Source: Rhizobium mesoamericanum STM3625 (GTDB lineage: Bacteria; Pseudomonadota; Alphaproteobacteria; Rhizobiales; Rhizobiaceae). Taken from it: a stretch of 64,000 nt of DNA. This document shows positions 23,729 to 31,522 of this stretch, piece after piece. The notes under the pieces are model-generated. The model did no database searches and was not told the DNA's origin. It was given only the letters and a program-made list of their open reading frames with translations. Within the stretch, counting starts at the first letter, position 1. Every line of letters starts with the position of its first letter. The stretch is from NCBI RefSeq assembly GCF_000312665.1, contig NZ_HF536772.1, forward strand, positions 1,397,496 through 1,461,495, read 5' to 3'. The position numbers and the translations under genes were made by a program.

Positions 23729-24379
23729 ATGACGATCACCATTACCGCCTTTGAACGATCGCCGGATCGCGGCAGGGGTCTTGCGCGCGACATGCGCGTT
23801 CGCTGGGCGCTCGAGGAGGTGGGCCAGCCTTACGAAGTGCGTCTTCTTTCGTTCAAGGCGATGAAAGAACCCGCTCATCTTGCCATTCAACCCTTCGGGC
23901 AGATTCCGACCTATGAGGAAGGCGATCTCGCCCTGTTCGAGTCCGGGGCCATTGTGCTCCATATCGCGGAGCGCTATGCCGGCCTGCTGCCTGACGATGC
24001 GAACGCCCGGTCGCGCGCAATCACCTGGATGTTTGCCGCGCTCAGCACGATGGAGCCACCGATCATTGATCGTGCAATCGCTCTCTATGCGGAAGGCGAC
24101 CAGCCCTGGCACCAGCAACGCCTGTCTATGGTCGACGAACGAATCCGTAAGCGATTGAGCGAGCTTTCCACCCGACTTGGCGATGCCGCCTGGCTCGACG
24201 GCGAGTTCAGCGCCGGTGACCTGCAGATGGTGTCGGTATTGCTCAGGCTGAAAGGATCGGGCATCCTCGACGAGTATCCGAACCTTTCCGCCTATGTCGC
24301 CCGTGGCGAAGCGCGACCGGCTTACAAACGTGCGTTCGACGCTCAACTGGCGGTTTTCACCGGCGCATCGGCCGGATGA
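23729..24379 (+). CDS. Glutathione S-transferase family protein
   Basis: A 216-residue cytoplasmic GST. The N-terminal thioredoxin-like domain has MRVRWALEEVGQPYEVRLLSF, the cis-Pro region GQIPTYEEGD and glutathione-gamma-Glu binding LFESGAIVLHIAERY. The helical C-terminal domain ends with the conserved SAGDLQMVSVLLRL. The substrate is unknown. It stands alone with an ATG at 23729 following GGAGAACAGCA. Confidence 0.9.
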   Translation: MTITITAFERSPDRGRGLARDMRVRWALEEVGQPYEVRLLSFKAMKEPAHLAIQPFGQIPTYEEGDLALFESGAIVLHIAERYAGLLPDDANARSRAITWMFAALSTMEPPIIDRAIALYAEGDQPWHQQRLSMVDERIRKRLSELSTRLGDAAWLDGEFSAGDLQMVSVLLRLKGSGILDEYPNLSAYVARGEARPAYKRAFDAQLAVFTGASAG

Positions 24380-24438
24380 CATTGGTCCTCTGCAAGCTCA
24401 AAGCCCTCTTTGGTGCTTTTGCGCAGCTTGGATCTGCC

Positions 24439-24669
24439 CTAATCGCCGAAATAATAGAGAGGTTGGCGCGTCAGTTCGCCGCGACCGACATGGCCGTAGA
24501 CGTCATTTCCTAAGATCCAGAACGAAATTGTCTGGGTCTTTATACAGAAGACGTAATCACCTGAAATCCAGTGCTCTGCCTTGTTGCCGGAAAGGGCATA
24601 GAGATAGTCACCAACCTCATACATGACGGCCCGGTGTGAGCTGTAGTCGTATAAATAGCGCTCGGCCAT
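24439..24669 (-). CDS. Small Tyr-rich protein of unknown function
   Basis: A 76-residue protein starting MAERYLYDYSSHRAVMYEVGDYLYALSG. It is rich in Tyr, Gly and beta-forming residues (HWISGDYVFCIKTQT, FWILGNDVYGH) and has no signal peptide or membrane helix. It reads like a compact beta-sheet domain with a repeated GDY/GND-V/Y-Y pattern. I do not recognise the family. A TTGACA on the minus strand lies about 50 bp upstream. Confidence 0.6.
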   Translation of the reverse strand: MAERYLYDYSSHRAVMYEVGDYLYALSGNKAEHWISGDYVFCIKTQTISFWILGNDVYGHVGRGELTRQPLYYFGD

Positions 24670-24818
24670 CTATTCTCCTGATTCTGCGTCAGAAAGAATC
24701 CCATGTTCGCGAATGTATTGTCAAACGATACTACTGCCATACGCTCATCAACCCGATTTTGTTTCGTACTGGGCTATTGTATGCGTTTTTTACTAGGTTT
24801 CCGGTTGCTCTGGGCAGT

Positions 24819-25400
24819 TCAGTTGCATTCCTGCAATTGTCGCTGATAGGTCGCTGCCATGTTGTTGAACCGCTGCGCCGTCTTCTGCAGTTCCGCATTC
24901 GAGCGCCAGTCGCCCCGCATGTAGCCTTTCGGGCCGGAATAATAGGCGAGGTAGAGGCTATAGGCATCGTTCAGCGGTATGCCGGTCAACTGGCTGTTTT
25001 GTGAATGATACCAGCCGATGAAGTCGATCGCATCGGCGAAGTTGGTGCGGCGCGCCGCCCAGCTGCCTGTGGCGGATCGATAGTGGTCCCAGGTGCCATC
25101 CAGCGCCTGCGAATAGCCGTAGGCGGTGGACGGGCGCGTCCAGGGAATAAAGCCGAACAGCTTGGTACGCGGCGGTCGCGCATAGGGTTGGAAGCCGGAC
25201 TCGGTGTACATCGTCGCCATCAGGATCGGAACGGGAACCCCATATTTGTGCTCCGTCTTTTCCGCCACCCGCTGCCAGCTCGTGAAAAGCCCGTCGCGCT
25301 GGTCGAAAACGGCGCAAATGTTTCGGGTTTGTTTTGGAGCCGTCGCGCAGCCGGCAACAAGTGCCAGAAGCACGAGCACGGGGAGGGTACGGATACGCAT
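24819..25400 (-). CDS. Lytic-transglycosylase-like (SLT fold) lipoprotein
   Basis: A 193-residue lipoprotein (VLVLLALVAGC lipobox). The domain has the SLT catalytic Glu in MATMYTESGFQPYA, then PSTAYGYSQALDGTWDHY (GYSQ) and LYLAYYSGPKGYMRG (the AYNxG-like motif). It probably cleaves or binds peptidoglycan from the inner face of the outer membrane. The arrangement matches the annotated transglycosylase SLT-domain proteins of rhizobia. It stands alone. Confidence 0.88.
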   Translation of the reverse strand: MRIRTLPVLVLLALVAGCATAPKQTRNICAVFDQRDGLFTSWQRVAEKTEHKYGVPVPILMATMYTESGFQPYARPPRTKLFGFIPWTRPSTAYGYSQALDGTWDHYRSATGSWAARRTNFADAIDFIGWYHSQNSQLTGIPLNDAYSLYLAYYSGPKGYMRGDWRSNAELQKTAQRFNNMAATYQRQLQECN

Positions 25401-25507
25401 TACAAGGAACCTCTCGTTTCGGAGAGATTACTAACTCGTAAATATTAACGACCGGTTCTTAGCCGAATGCGAGTTCCACAGGCAAAATGGCGACTGGGCC
25501 GGTCCAC

Positions 25508-25900
25508 TTATGAGGACAGCTTCTCCGTCCGCAAATTGGTCAGCGCCTATCCACGCTTCTCGACACTTTGTCGTGCCAGCACGACGAAGCCTCGCGGTTC
25601 GAAGAAGGGCCCAACCGTCAGGCTTGCTTCAGCGAAGATGCGTTTGAGGCCGCCTTTCGTGGCCTCCGCCTCTATCCGTTGTAACAGTGAACTCGCCCCA
25701 CCGATCCCTTGACGGTCGGGGTGCTGCCACCAAGCCTGTCGGTCTTCCACTTTGGCCCAGGCATTGATCTGCGCCGGTCCGTGGTCTCGGGATGCAACCT
25801 CGCGGACCCCACGCGGGAAGATCTCCACCGTGGCATTGCCGTCTAAACTCGCAAGGTCAGCATCGTCACGAGCAGCCCTTTCGCTGTTCGGATGATCCAC
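25508..25900 (-). pseudogene. Decayed GNAT N-acetyltransferase
   Basis: On the minus strand the frame begins MDHPNSERAARDD and shows GNAT landmarks: FPRGVREVASRDHGPAQINAWAK, HPDRQGIGGASSLLQRIEAEA (acetyl-CoA loop) and LTVGPFFEPRGFVVLARQSVEKRG. Two lesions are visible. The stretch between the first block (DRQAWW) and the acetyl-CoA loop is missing, including the central beta strands. An in-frame TAG also follows VEKRG, while the same frame then continues ALTNLRTEKLSS to 25508, the usual end of this family. It is not expected to be active. Confidence 0.75.
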
Positions 25901-26040
25901 ACTCCTGGGGAAATGATGTAACGAGATTCAGGTTGCCAAATCCTTTGGTGAGGAGAACACAGGGCATTGGTCCCGGTCTCCCTTGCGTGTGGCCTGAACG
26001 TATTTATTGTCGACGAATGCCGGGCGGTTGGGAGTATGTG

Positions 26041-27108
26041 ATGTCGGCAGTGCCTTTCTCAAAGATTTCGACGCCGCTCAATGCGCTGTTCGCTACAATC
26101 GGTCTCTTGGTCGTTGCCGCTCTGACCACGCAGGGCCTTACTGGAAAGGAGAGGCTTGTCTTTGAGCTGCTACTTTCGGCAATTTGGCTGGCCTATGTCC
26201 TTCAATTGAGCGGCACATTGTTCTTATGGCGACACCGCCTGTCGGACGGGATGCCGGCCCTCGTGATCGATTTGCTCGCGGTTCTGGTTCCGGCTGCTGC
26301 ATTTTTGGTAGTCGGGTCCCGTGATCGAAACCTCTACTGCGCCATTTGGCTTCTAAAGCCGCTGCGCGACTCGACCTTCTTCAGGCTCCTGGCAAAGGTG
26401 GTCGCTAACGAATCGCGCAACCTGCTTGGCGTGACATCGGTGTTCGGCATAGTTCTTTTTGGCGCTGCGTTGGCCGGTTATGTAATCGAGCGAGACGTCC
26501 AGCCGGATAAGTTCGGCAGCATCCCGCAGGCGATGTGGTGGGCGGTCGTGACGCTGTCGACGACCGGCTACGGGGACGAGATTCCGCAGAGCCTTGCAGG
26601 TCGAGTTCTGGCCGGATTGGTGATGATGAGCGGGATCGGAATTTTTGCTCTTTGGGCCGGCATCCTCGCCACCGGCTTCTACGAAGAGGTTCGCCGCCAA
26701 GACTTTGTTCGCAACTGGCAATTGGTCGCTGCCGTACCCCTGTTCCAGAAGCTTGGTTCCGCGGCACTGATCGAGATCGTTCGGGCGTTGCGACCGCGCA
26801 TTGTCCCCGCAGGTGCCGTGATCTGCCGCAAGGGCGATGTTGGCGATCAGATGTTCTTCATCGTCGAGGGGCGGGTCACCGTAGCGACACCCGACCATCC
26901 GGTGGAACTCGGTGCCGGAAACTTTTTCGGCGAGATGGCGCTGATCAGTGGCGAACCACGCTCGGCGACGGTCAGCGCGGCAACCGAGGTGTCACTGCTG
27001 TCGCTCTACGCTGTGGATTTCCAGATGCTGTCGAGCAGTAGTCCGGAGATCGCGGAGACCATCCGCAAGACGGCGCTGGAGCGGCGGAGCGGGTCGCCGA
27101 AGGAATGA
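26041..27108 (+). CDS. Cyclic-nucleotide-gated K+ channel, MlotiK1 ortholog
   Basis: A 355-residue inner-membrane channel, the same length as MlotiK1 (MloK1) of Mesorhizobium. S1-S4 span about residues 12-110 and form a voltage-sensor-like domain with few positive charges. S5 is near 130-150, the pore helix and filter TTGYGD lie at 174-179, and S6 is at 188-212. The cyclic-nucleotide-binding domain fills 240-350, with GEMALISGEPRSAT at 297-310. Arg307 and Arg348, known cAMP contacts in MlotiK1, fall at the same positions. cAMP binding should open a tetrameric K+ pore. The start at 26041 (MSAVPF) matches MlotiK1. Decayed genes flank it on both sides. Confidence 0.95.
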   Translation: MSAVPFSKISTPLNALFATIGLLVVAALTTQGLTGKERLVFELLLSAIWLAYVLQLSGTLFLWRHRLSDGMPALVIDLLAVLVPAAAFLVVGSRDRNLYCAIWLLKPLRDSTFFRLLAKVVANESRNLLGVTSVFGIVLFGAALAGYVIERDVQPDKFGSIPQAMWWAVVTLSTTGYGDEIPQSLAGRVLAGLVMMSGIGIFALWAGILATGFYEEVRRQDFVRNWQLVAAVPLFQKLGSAALIEIVRALRPRIVPAGAVICRKGDVGDQMFFIVEGRVTVATPDHPVELGAGNFFGEMALISGEPRSATVSAATEVSLLSLYAVDFQMLSSSSPEIAETIRKTALERRSGSPKE

Positions 27109-27119
27109 TCCAAGCCTGA

Positions 27120-27382
27120 TGGCTGCGGCATTGCCGCAGTATTGCCGTTCATTTAGGTCTTGATCTTCTCGCCTTTCTTGTCCTTGAGCGTAGGCCAATA
27201 GCTTGACATGCCTTCATACGTCTTGCGACCAAAAACGAGCAGGTCGCTCTCTTCACCAAGATGCTCAGAGTACTGTTGCAGTTCGGGACCCCAGACAAGA
27301 CTGTGAAAAGCGATATCCCACGGCTTCGTGCCTTAGAAATAGCCGTCAAGCGTCATCAGATTCCAACGACAAGTATTCTCAT
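27120..27382 (-). pseudogene. Decayed dihydrofolate-reductase-family (RibD C-domain-like) gene
   Basis: Minus-strand remnant. An ATG at 27382 reads MRILVVGI then stops. A frameshift leads to MTLDGYF, an in-frame TAA where Glu is expected, then GTKPWDIAFHSLVWGPELQQ, EHLGEESDLLVFGRKTYEG and MSSYWPTLKDKKGEKIKT, followed by another stop. These are the N-terminal landmarks of the dihydrofolate reductase family proteins; the C-terminal half is gone. It lies divergent to the HxlR gene, the usual arrangement of an HxlR regulator and its target. Confidence 0.8.
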
Positions 27383-27474
27383 ACCTTCGTCCTTCTCTGA
27401 AACTGATTGCAATTTGCATCTTGTTGAAAGCTAGATATACCGATAGCAAAGTGCAAGCAGTTTTGGAGGTACTC

Positions 27475-27981
27475 ATGGACGATGCTCACCGCTCCGGCTG
27501 CCCGATCAATCTGACGCTCGAGGTCCTCGGCGATCGCTGGAGCCTGATTGTCATCCGTGACATCATGTTCGGCAACCGCCGCCATTTCCGCGAACTTCTG
27601 CAGAATTCGGAGGAGAGGATTGCCTCGAACATTCTGGCCGATCGCTTGCATCGTCTGGTCGACAGAGGATTACTGACCCGTGAGGACGATCCAAGCCACA
27701 AGCAGAAGGCAATTTACAGTCTGACCGAAATGGCGATCCAGCTGGTACCGATCTTGGCGCATATGGGCGCCTGGGGCAGACGACACCTTCCGGTTTCCGA
27801 GGAGCTTTCCATCCGGGCCGAGCTTCTAGAGACCGGAGGTGCAGAGCTCTGGGACGCCTTCATGGACGAATTGCGTGCCAAGCACCTGGGCAAGAAGCTG
27901 GCTGCCGGAACGCCATCCGTGCTCGGACGCCTGACCGAAGCCTATCTCGATGTCGTGGCCAGCAAGGCGAAATCGGCCTGA
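27475..27981 (+). CDS. HxlR-family transcriptional regulator
   Basis: A 168-residue winged-helix protein. The N-terminal HxlR core is SGCPINLTLEVLGDRWSLIVIRDIMFGNRRHFRELL (with the family Cys), then IASNILADRLHRLVDRGLLTRED and YSLTEMAIQLVPILAHMGAWG. A C-terminal extension of about 60 residues follows. The ATG at 27475 has a perfect GGAGGT 4 bp upstream, while a frame-mate at 27421 has none. Its probable target, the divergent reductase gene, is now a pseudogene. Confidence 0.9.
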   Translation: MDDAHRSGCPINLTLEVLGDRWSLIVIRDIMFGNRRHFRELLQNSEERIASNILADRLHRLVDRGLLTREDDPSHKQKAIYSLTEMAIQLVPILAHMGAWGRRHLPVSEELSIRAELLETGGAELWDAFMDELRAKHLGKKLAAGTPSVLGRLTEAYLDVVASKAKSA

Positions 27982-28788
27982 TCAATCCTTGCGGAACACC
28001 ACGCTGGCGCCCCACCCGGTGATCAACGCCAGAAAAACAGAGAGCAGGCCGTAGGCGATCGGCTGCGCGTGCGCCGCGTCGGTAATCATCTGCTCGATCC
28101 CGGTCTTAATAACGCGCAGCGGAACCGACTTCTCGGTGACGAAGCTGCCACTCTTGAAAAGATAGGCGCGCACGGTATGCACGCCGTTCGGAATATTCGC
28201 CGGCAGTCGCAGGCTTGCTTTGAAGAGGCTCGAACTGACGAAACGCACGCCACTCGGGTCGCGGTCGTAGAGCCCACCTTTTTCCTGCAGGCGGCGAAAA
28301 GCCTGCCGGAACTCGCCGAGATTACTCGCGTTGCCGACGAAGCCGACCGGTGTCAGCGGAATGTGATCGATGCCGATCCCCCTGTCCGTGAGGTCGAGCG
28401 GCGTGGTGATGTCGTCGAGCATGCGCGAACTTGACATGGAGTAGGAGTGTGGCACCGCTTCGAAAGTCATCGAGCGCGTATTGACCCAGACACCGAACAC
28501 CCGCTCCTTCCGGCGCACGGTCGCGTCTTCGCGCGGGCCCTCAAGAACGACGACCACATCATACTGGCCGATCGCCAAAAGCAGGCTGTCCGTGTTGGTC
28601 ACAGCTCCAAAGATCGTCAGATCCGCGCCGCGAAAATCCGAGGTGATGGCGATTTCGCTGGTCGACGTGCCGATCTCAAGCCCTTCGGCGGTCGCTTGCC
28701 TAGCCTGGCCGGGGAGCAGCATCTGCGCGGCCGCGATATCGGGTAGCACCACGGTGCAAAACAGCAGAACGGCTAGGAAGCGGCGCAT
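27982..28788 (-). CDS. TIGR02186-family membrane-anchored periplasmic protein
   Basis: A 268-residue protein with a signal peptide (RRFLAVLLFCTVVLPDIAAAQ), a large beta-rich periplasmic domain (EIAITSDFRGADLTIFGAV, IGQYDVVVVLEGPREDATVRRKE, GIGIDHIPL) and one C-terminal membrane helix (IAYGLLSVFLALITGWGASVVF). It matches the TIGR02186 group, of unknown function. Its ATG overlaps the TGA of the TauE/SafE gene by one base, so the two are coupled. It may be an accessory subunit of that exporter. Confidence 0.85.
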   Translation of the reverse strand: MRRFLAVLLFCTVVLPDIAAAQMLLPGQARQATAEGLEIGTSTSEIAITSDFRGADLTIFGAVTNTDSLLLAIGQYDVVVVLEGPREDATVRRKERVFGVWVNTRSMTFEAVPHSYSMSSSRMLDDITTPLDLTDRGIGIDHIPLTPVGFVGNASNLGEFRQAFRRLQEKGGLYDRDPSGVRFVSSSLFKASLRLPANIPNGVHTVRAYLFKSGSFVTEKSVPLRVIKTGIEQMITDAAHAQPIAYGLLSVFLALITGWGASVVFRKD

Positions 28789-29708
28789 CACTTCGCCCCC
28801 ATGACCACGGAGTAGACATCCGCCGGCGTTACGACTAGCGCCACGGCAAGGCGAAGACCAACGGCGAGCACGAGCAGCCCGAGCAGCGCACGCAGTTGCT
28901 CGCCGCGCAGCTTTTGTCCCACGCGCACGCCATATTGTGCTCCGACCACGCCGGCAATCATCAGGATAAAGGCGAGGACGATATCGACCGAGAAGTTCGT
29001 TGCGGCCTGCACGACCGTTGTATAGGCGGTCACGAAGATGATCTGGAACAGCGACGTACCAACGACCACATTCGTCGGGATGCGCAGGAGATAGATCATC
29101 GCCGGCACCATGATGAAGCCGCCGCCAACGCCCATGACCGATGTCAGAATACCGATGCCGAAGCCGAGCGCAACGACCGGGATCACGCTCAGGAAGATCT
29201 TCGACTTCTTGAACCGCATCTTGAGCGGCAGCTTGTGCACCCAATGGTGATGGCCAGGGCGCCGCGGTGTCGGCGGCACGTTCTTCGCCGCCCGGCGCAG
29301 GGCATTGATGCTCTCGAGCAGCATCAGCCCGCCAACCGTTCCGAGAAAGATGACGTAGAGCAGCGAGATGATGAGATCGAGCTGGCCGATCTGCCTGAGC
29401 AGCGAGAAGATCCAAATGCCGACCGTCGCGCCGGTCAGACCACCGACCAGCAGCACGGTTCCGAGTTTCACGTCGAGCGTTCCGCGCCGAAAATGCGTGA
29501 TGGCACCCGATATGGAGGAAGCGACAACCTGGTTGGCGCCGGTGGCAACGGCGACGACTGGTGGGATGTTGTAGAAGATCAACAATGGCGTGATCAGGAA
29601 GCCGCCGCCGACACCGAACATTCCGGAGAGAAAGCCGACAGCTGCCCCCATGCCGAGAATGATGAAGATGTTCACCGACAATTCTGCGATAGGCAGATAG
29701 ATTGTCAC
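28788..29708 (-). CDS. TauE/SafE-family sulfite/organosulfonate exporter-like permease
   Basis: A 306-residue membrane protein with two TauE/SafE repeats, each opening with the glycine-rich loop (GFLSGMFGVGGGFLITPLLI and GILTSVMGVGGGFIMVPAMIYL) and about eight helices. A polar loop rich in His and Lys (PRRPGHHHWVHKLPLKMRFKKSK) separates the halves. The family moves sulfite, sulfonates or other small anions; the substrate here is unknown. It is first of a two-gene unit with the TIGR02186 gene. Confidence 0.9.
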   Translation of the reverse strand: MTIYLPIAELSVNIFIILGMGAAVGFLSGMFGVGGGFLITPLLIFYNIPPVVAVATGANQVVASSISGAITHFRRGTLDVKLGTVLLVGGLTGATVGIWIFSLLRQIGQLDLIISLLYVIFLGTVGGLMLLESINALRRAAKNVPPTPRRPGHHHWVHKLPLKMRFKKSKIFLSVIPVVALGFGIGILTSVMGVGGGFIMVPAMIYLLRIPTNVVVGTSLFQIIFVTAYTTVVQAATNFSVDIVLAFILMIAGVVGAQYGVRVGQKLRGEQLRALLGLLVLAVGLRLAVALVVTPADVYSVVMGAK

Positions 29709-29970
29709 AGCAGACCCCGATTTACGAACTGCCCCCGCAGGCAGGCGTTCCTACATCCCGTTCGAATGGCGCATCATACGGTGAAATCGTTGCCAGAGGA
29801 TTTCGATACGCGACGTGCAATCCGCTCGATCGTGTGATCACTCTCGAATATTCAGGCTTTTTTTGGGTTTTCTGACAGAGCTTTAGAAGGGCGAGTTTTG
29901 CAAGATCCATCGCTATGCTTGATCCGGCGCTGTTGAACGTGACGCACCTGCCGACTAGGGTTGGCACGGC
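29709..29970. other. Intergenic region between TauE/SafE and DUF922 genes
   Basis: 262 bases with no convincing gene. Holds the minus-strand promoter region of the TauE/SafE operon and a T-rich stretch (29860-29872). I see no clear operator. Confidence 0.4.
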
Positions 29971-30582
29971 ATGATCCGGGGGATTCGCGTGAAGGCAGGA
30001 CTGGTTCGTTGGTTGTTGGCTGCTTCGGTCTTGCAGCCGTTCGAAGCAAGGGCGGAATGGCAGCCGGTTGAACAGGTGCAGACCTACTCGGTGACAGGCA
30101 GTTCCGGCGCGGCGCTCTACGATTCCATCGGCGAGCGCGGTCCCGAGCTTGGCGGCGCTCGCGCGGTGGCGCATACGACGTTCAAGCTGACCTGGACCAG
30201 AAAATACGAGCGCCGAGGAAACACCTGCGTACTTGCCGTGGCGCGGCCGAAGCTGATTATCACCTACACACTGCCGAAGCCTGCTACAAAGCTCACCACG
30301 GCTACTCAGGTGAGCTGGGCGACTTTCATTGCCGGTATCGAAAAGCATGAGCGGGTGCACGGCGACTATATCAAGGAAATGGTCAGGGACATCGAGGCGA
30401 TGAGCGTCGGTTTTTCCGCCGACGATGACCCTGGCTGCAGCAAGATCCGAGTCGAGCTGACGAAGCGGCTTGGCGAACTTTCTGCGCGACAGCGACAGCA
30501 GGGGCGCGATTTCGACAAGGTGGAGATGAGCGAGGGGGGCAATATCCGCCGTCTCGTCCTGCAGCTGGTGAACGGCCCCTGA
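29971..30582 (+). CDS. DUF922 secreted protein with HExxH-like zinc motif
   Basis: A 203-residue exported protein (signal VRWLLAASVLQPFEARAE). The DUF922 core shows YSVTGSSGAALYDSIGERGPELGGARAVAHTTFKLTWT and GIEKHERVHGDYIKEM, where HERVH is an HExxH-type zinc site. A conserved DDDPGCSKI and a C-terminal helix rich in Gln/Arg follow. The family is annotated as putative secreted Zn-dependent proteases. The target is unknown. It is convergent with the TerC gene. Confidence 0.85.
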   Translation: MIRGIRVKAGLVRWLLAASVLQPFEARAEWQPVEQVQTYSVTGSSGAALYDSIGERGPELGGARAVAHTTFKLTWTRKYERRGNTCVLAVARPKLIITYTLPKPATKLTTATQVSWATFIAGIEKHERVHGDYIKEMVRDIEAMSVGFSADDDPGCSKIRVELTKRLGELSARQRQQGRDFDKVEMSEGGNIRRLVLQLVNGP

Positions 30583-30605
30583 AGGCCGCCCGAACCTAGG
30601 CCGGA

Positions 30606-31241
30606 TCAACCCAAGGTGGCAGCGGCGACCGGAGCCAGGTGCGGCAAGACTTCCAGGGCACCGCGATAGATCATGTTCAGCGCCACATAGATGATGATGG
30701 CCAGACCAAGATAAGCAATCCAGTGGTAGCGGTTAAGCAGGCGTGCGATGAAGTTCGCCGCGATACCCATCATGGCGATCGATAGGATCAGGCCGATGAC
30801 AAGGATCGTTGGGTGCTCGCGGGCGGCCCCTGCGACGGCAAGCACGTTGTCGAGCGACATCGACACGTCGGCGATGACGATCTGGCTGGCGGCCTGGAAG
30901 AAGGTCTTCTTCGGTGCCGCCATGCCACCTTCGGCATAATCGGCTTCGCCGCTGCTGCCGTTGCGCAGATCGCGCCACATCTTCCAACAGACCCAGAGCA
31001 GAAGAATACCACCGGCAAGCAGCAGGCCGATAATGTCGAGAAGCTGAACGGTGACGCTGGCAAGCGCGATGCGCAGCACAGTGGCGGCAAGAATACCGAC
31101 GAGGATAGCCTTCTTGCGCTGGTCGGCCGGCAAGCCGGCCGCGGCAAGGCCGATGACTACGGCGTTGTCGCCAGCAAGCACGAGGTCGATGAGAACGACC
31201 TGCAGAAGCGCCAGCAAGCCGGCCGAAGTGAAGATTTCCAT
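30606..31241 (-). CDS. TerC-family integral membrane protein
   Basis: A 211-residue protein with seven predicted helices. Both acidic membrane motifs of TerC are present: LIDLVLAGDNAVVIGLA near the N terminus and VIADVSMSLDNVLAVAGAA in the middle. The family exports or handles divalent metals, with several members acting in Mn2+ efflux. No yybP-ykoY manganese riboswitch is visible in the 281 bp upstream. Confidence 0.9.
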   Translation of the reverse strand: MEIFTSAGLLALLQVVLIDLVLAGDNAVVIGLAAAGLPADQRKKAILVGILAATVLRIALASVTVQLLDIIGLLLAGGILLLWVCWKMWRDLRNGSSGEADYAEGGMAAPKKTFFQAASQIVIADVSMSLDNVLAVAGAAREHPTILVIGLILSIAMMGIAANFIARLLNRYHWIAYLGLAIIIYVALNMIYRGALEVLPHLAPVAAATLG

Positions 31242-31522
31242 GACGTGACAATCCCTGACATATATGCAAAACGCCCCCGGCGTGCCGACAACGCATAAAT
31301 GATCGCTGATCGGCTGATCAAGTGGCGCGGGCGCATTGTGCCAAAGTTCTGCCAGCCATTACAGTTCCGTCCAGCCGACAAACGCCCTTCATTTTCCTGA
31401 CTTAAGCTCCTTTGCATGATCAGGCATTGGCCACGACGCGGCGAACGTGCTAGCGAGAGCCGCAAAACGCCCCGGCCCGCACGATCGAGGGGTATTGCAA
31501 CGCATTCGGACTCCACGCAAAC

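Noticed and set aside
31242-31522. Possible yybP-ykoY manganese riboswitch upstream of the TerC gene
   Set aside because: The conserved core of that riboswitch could not be found on the minus strand.
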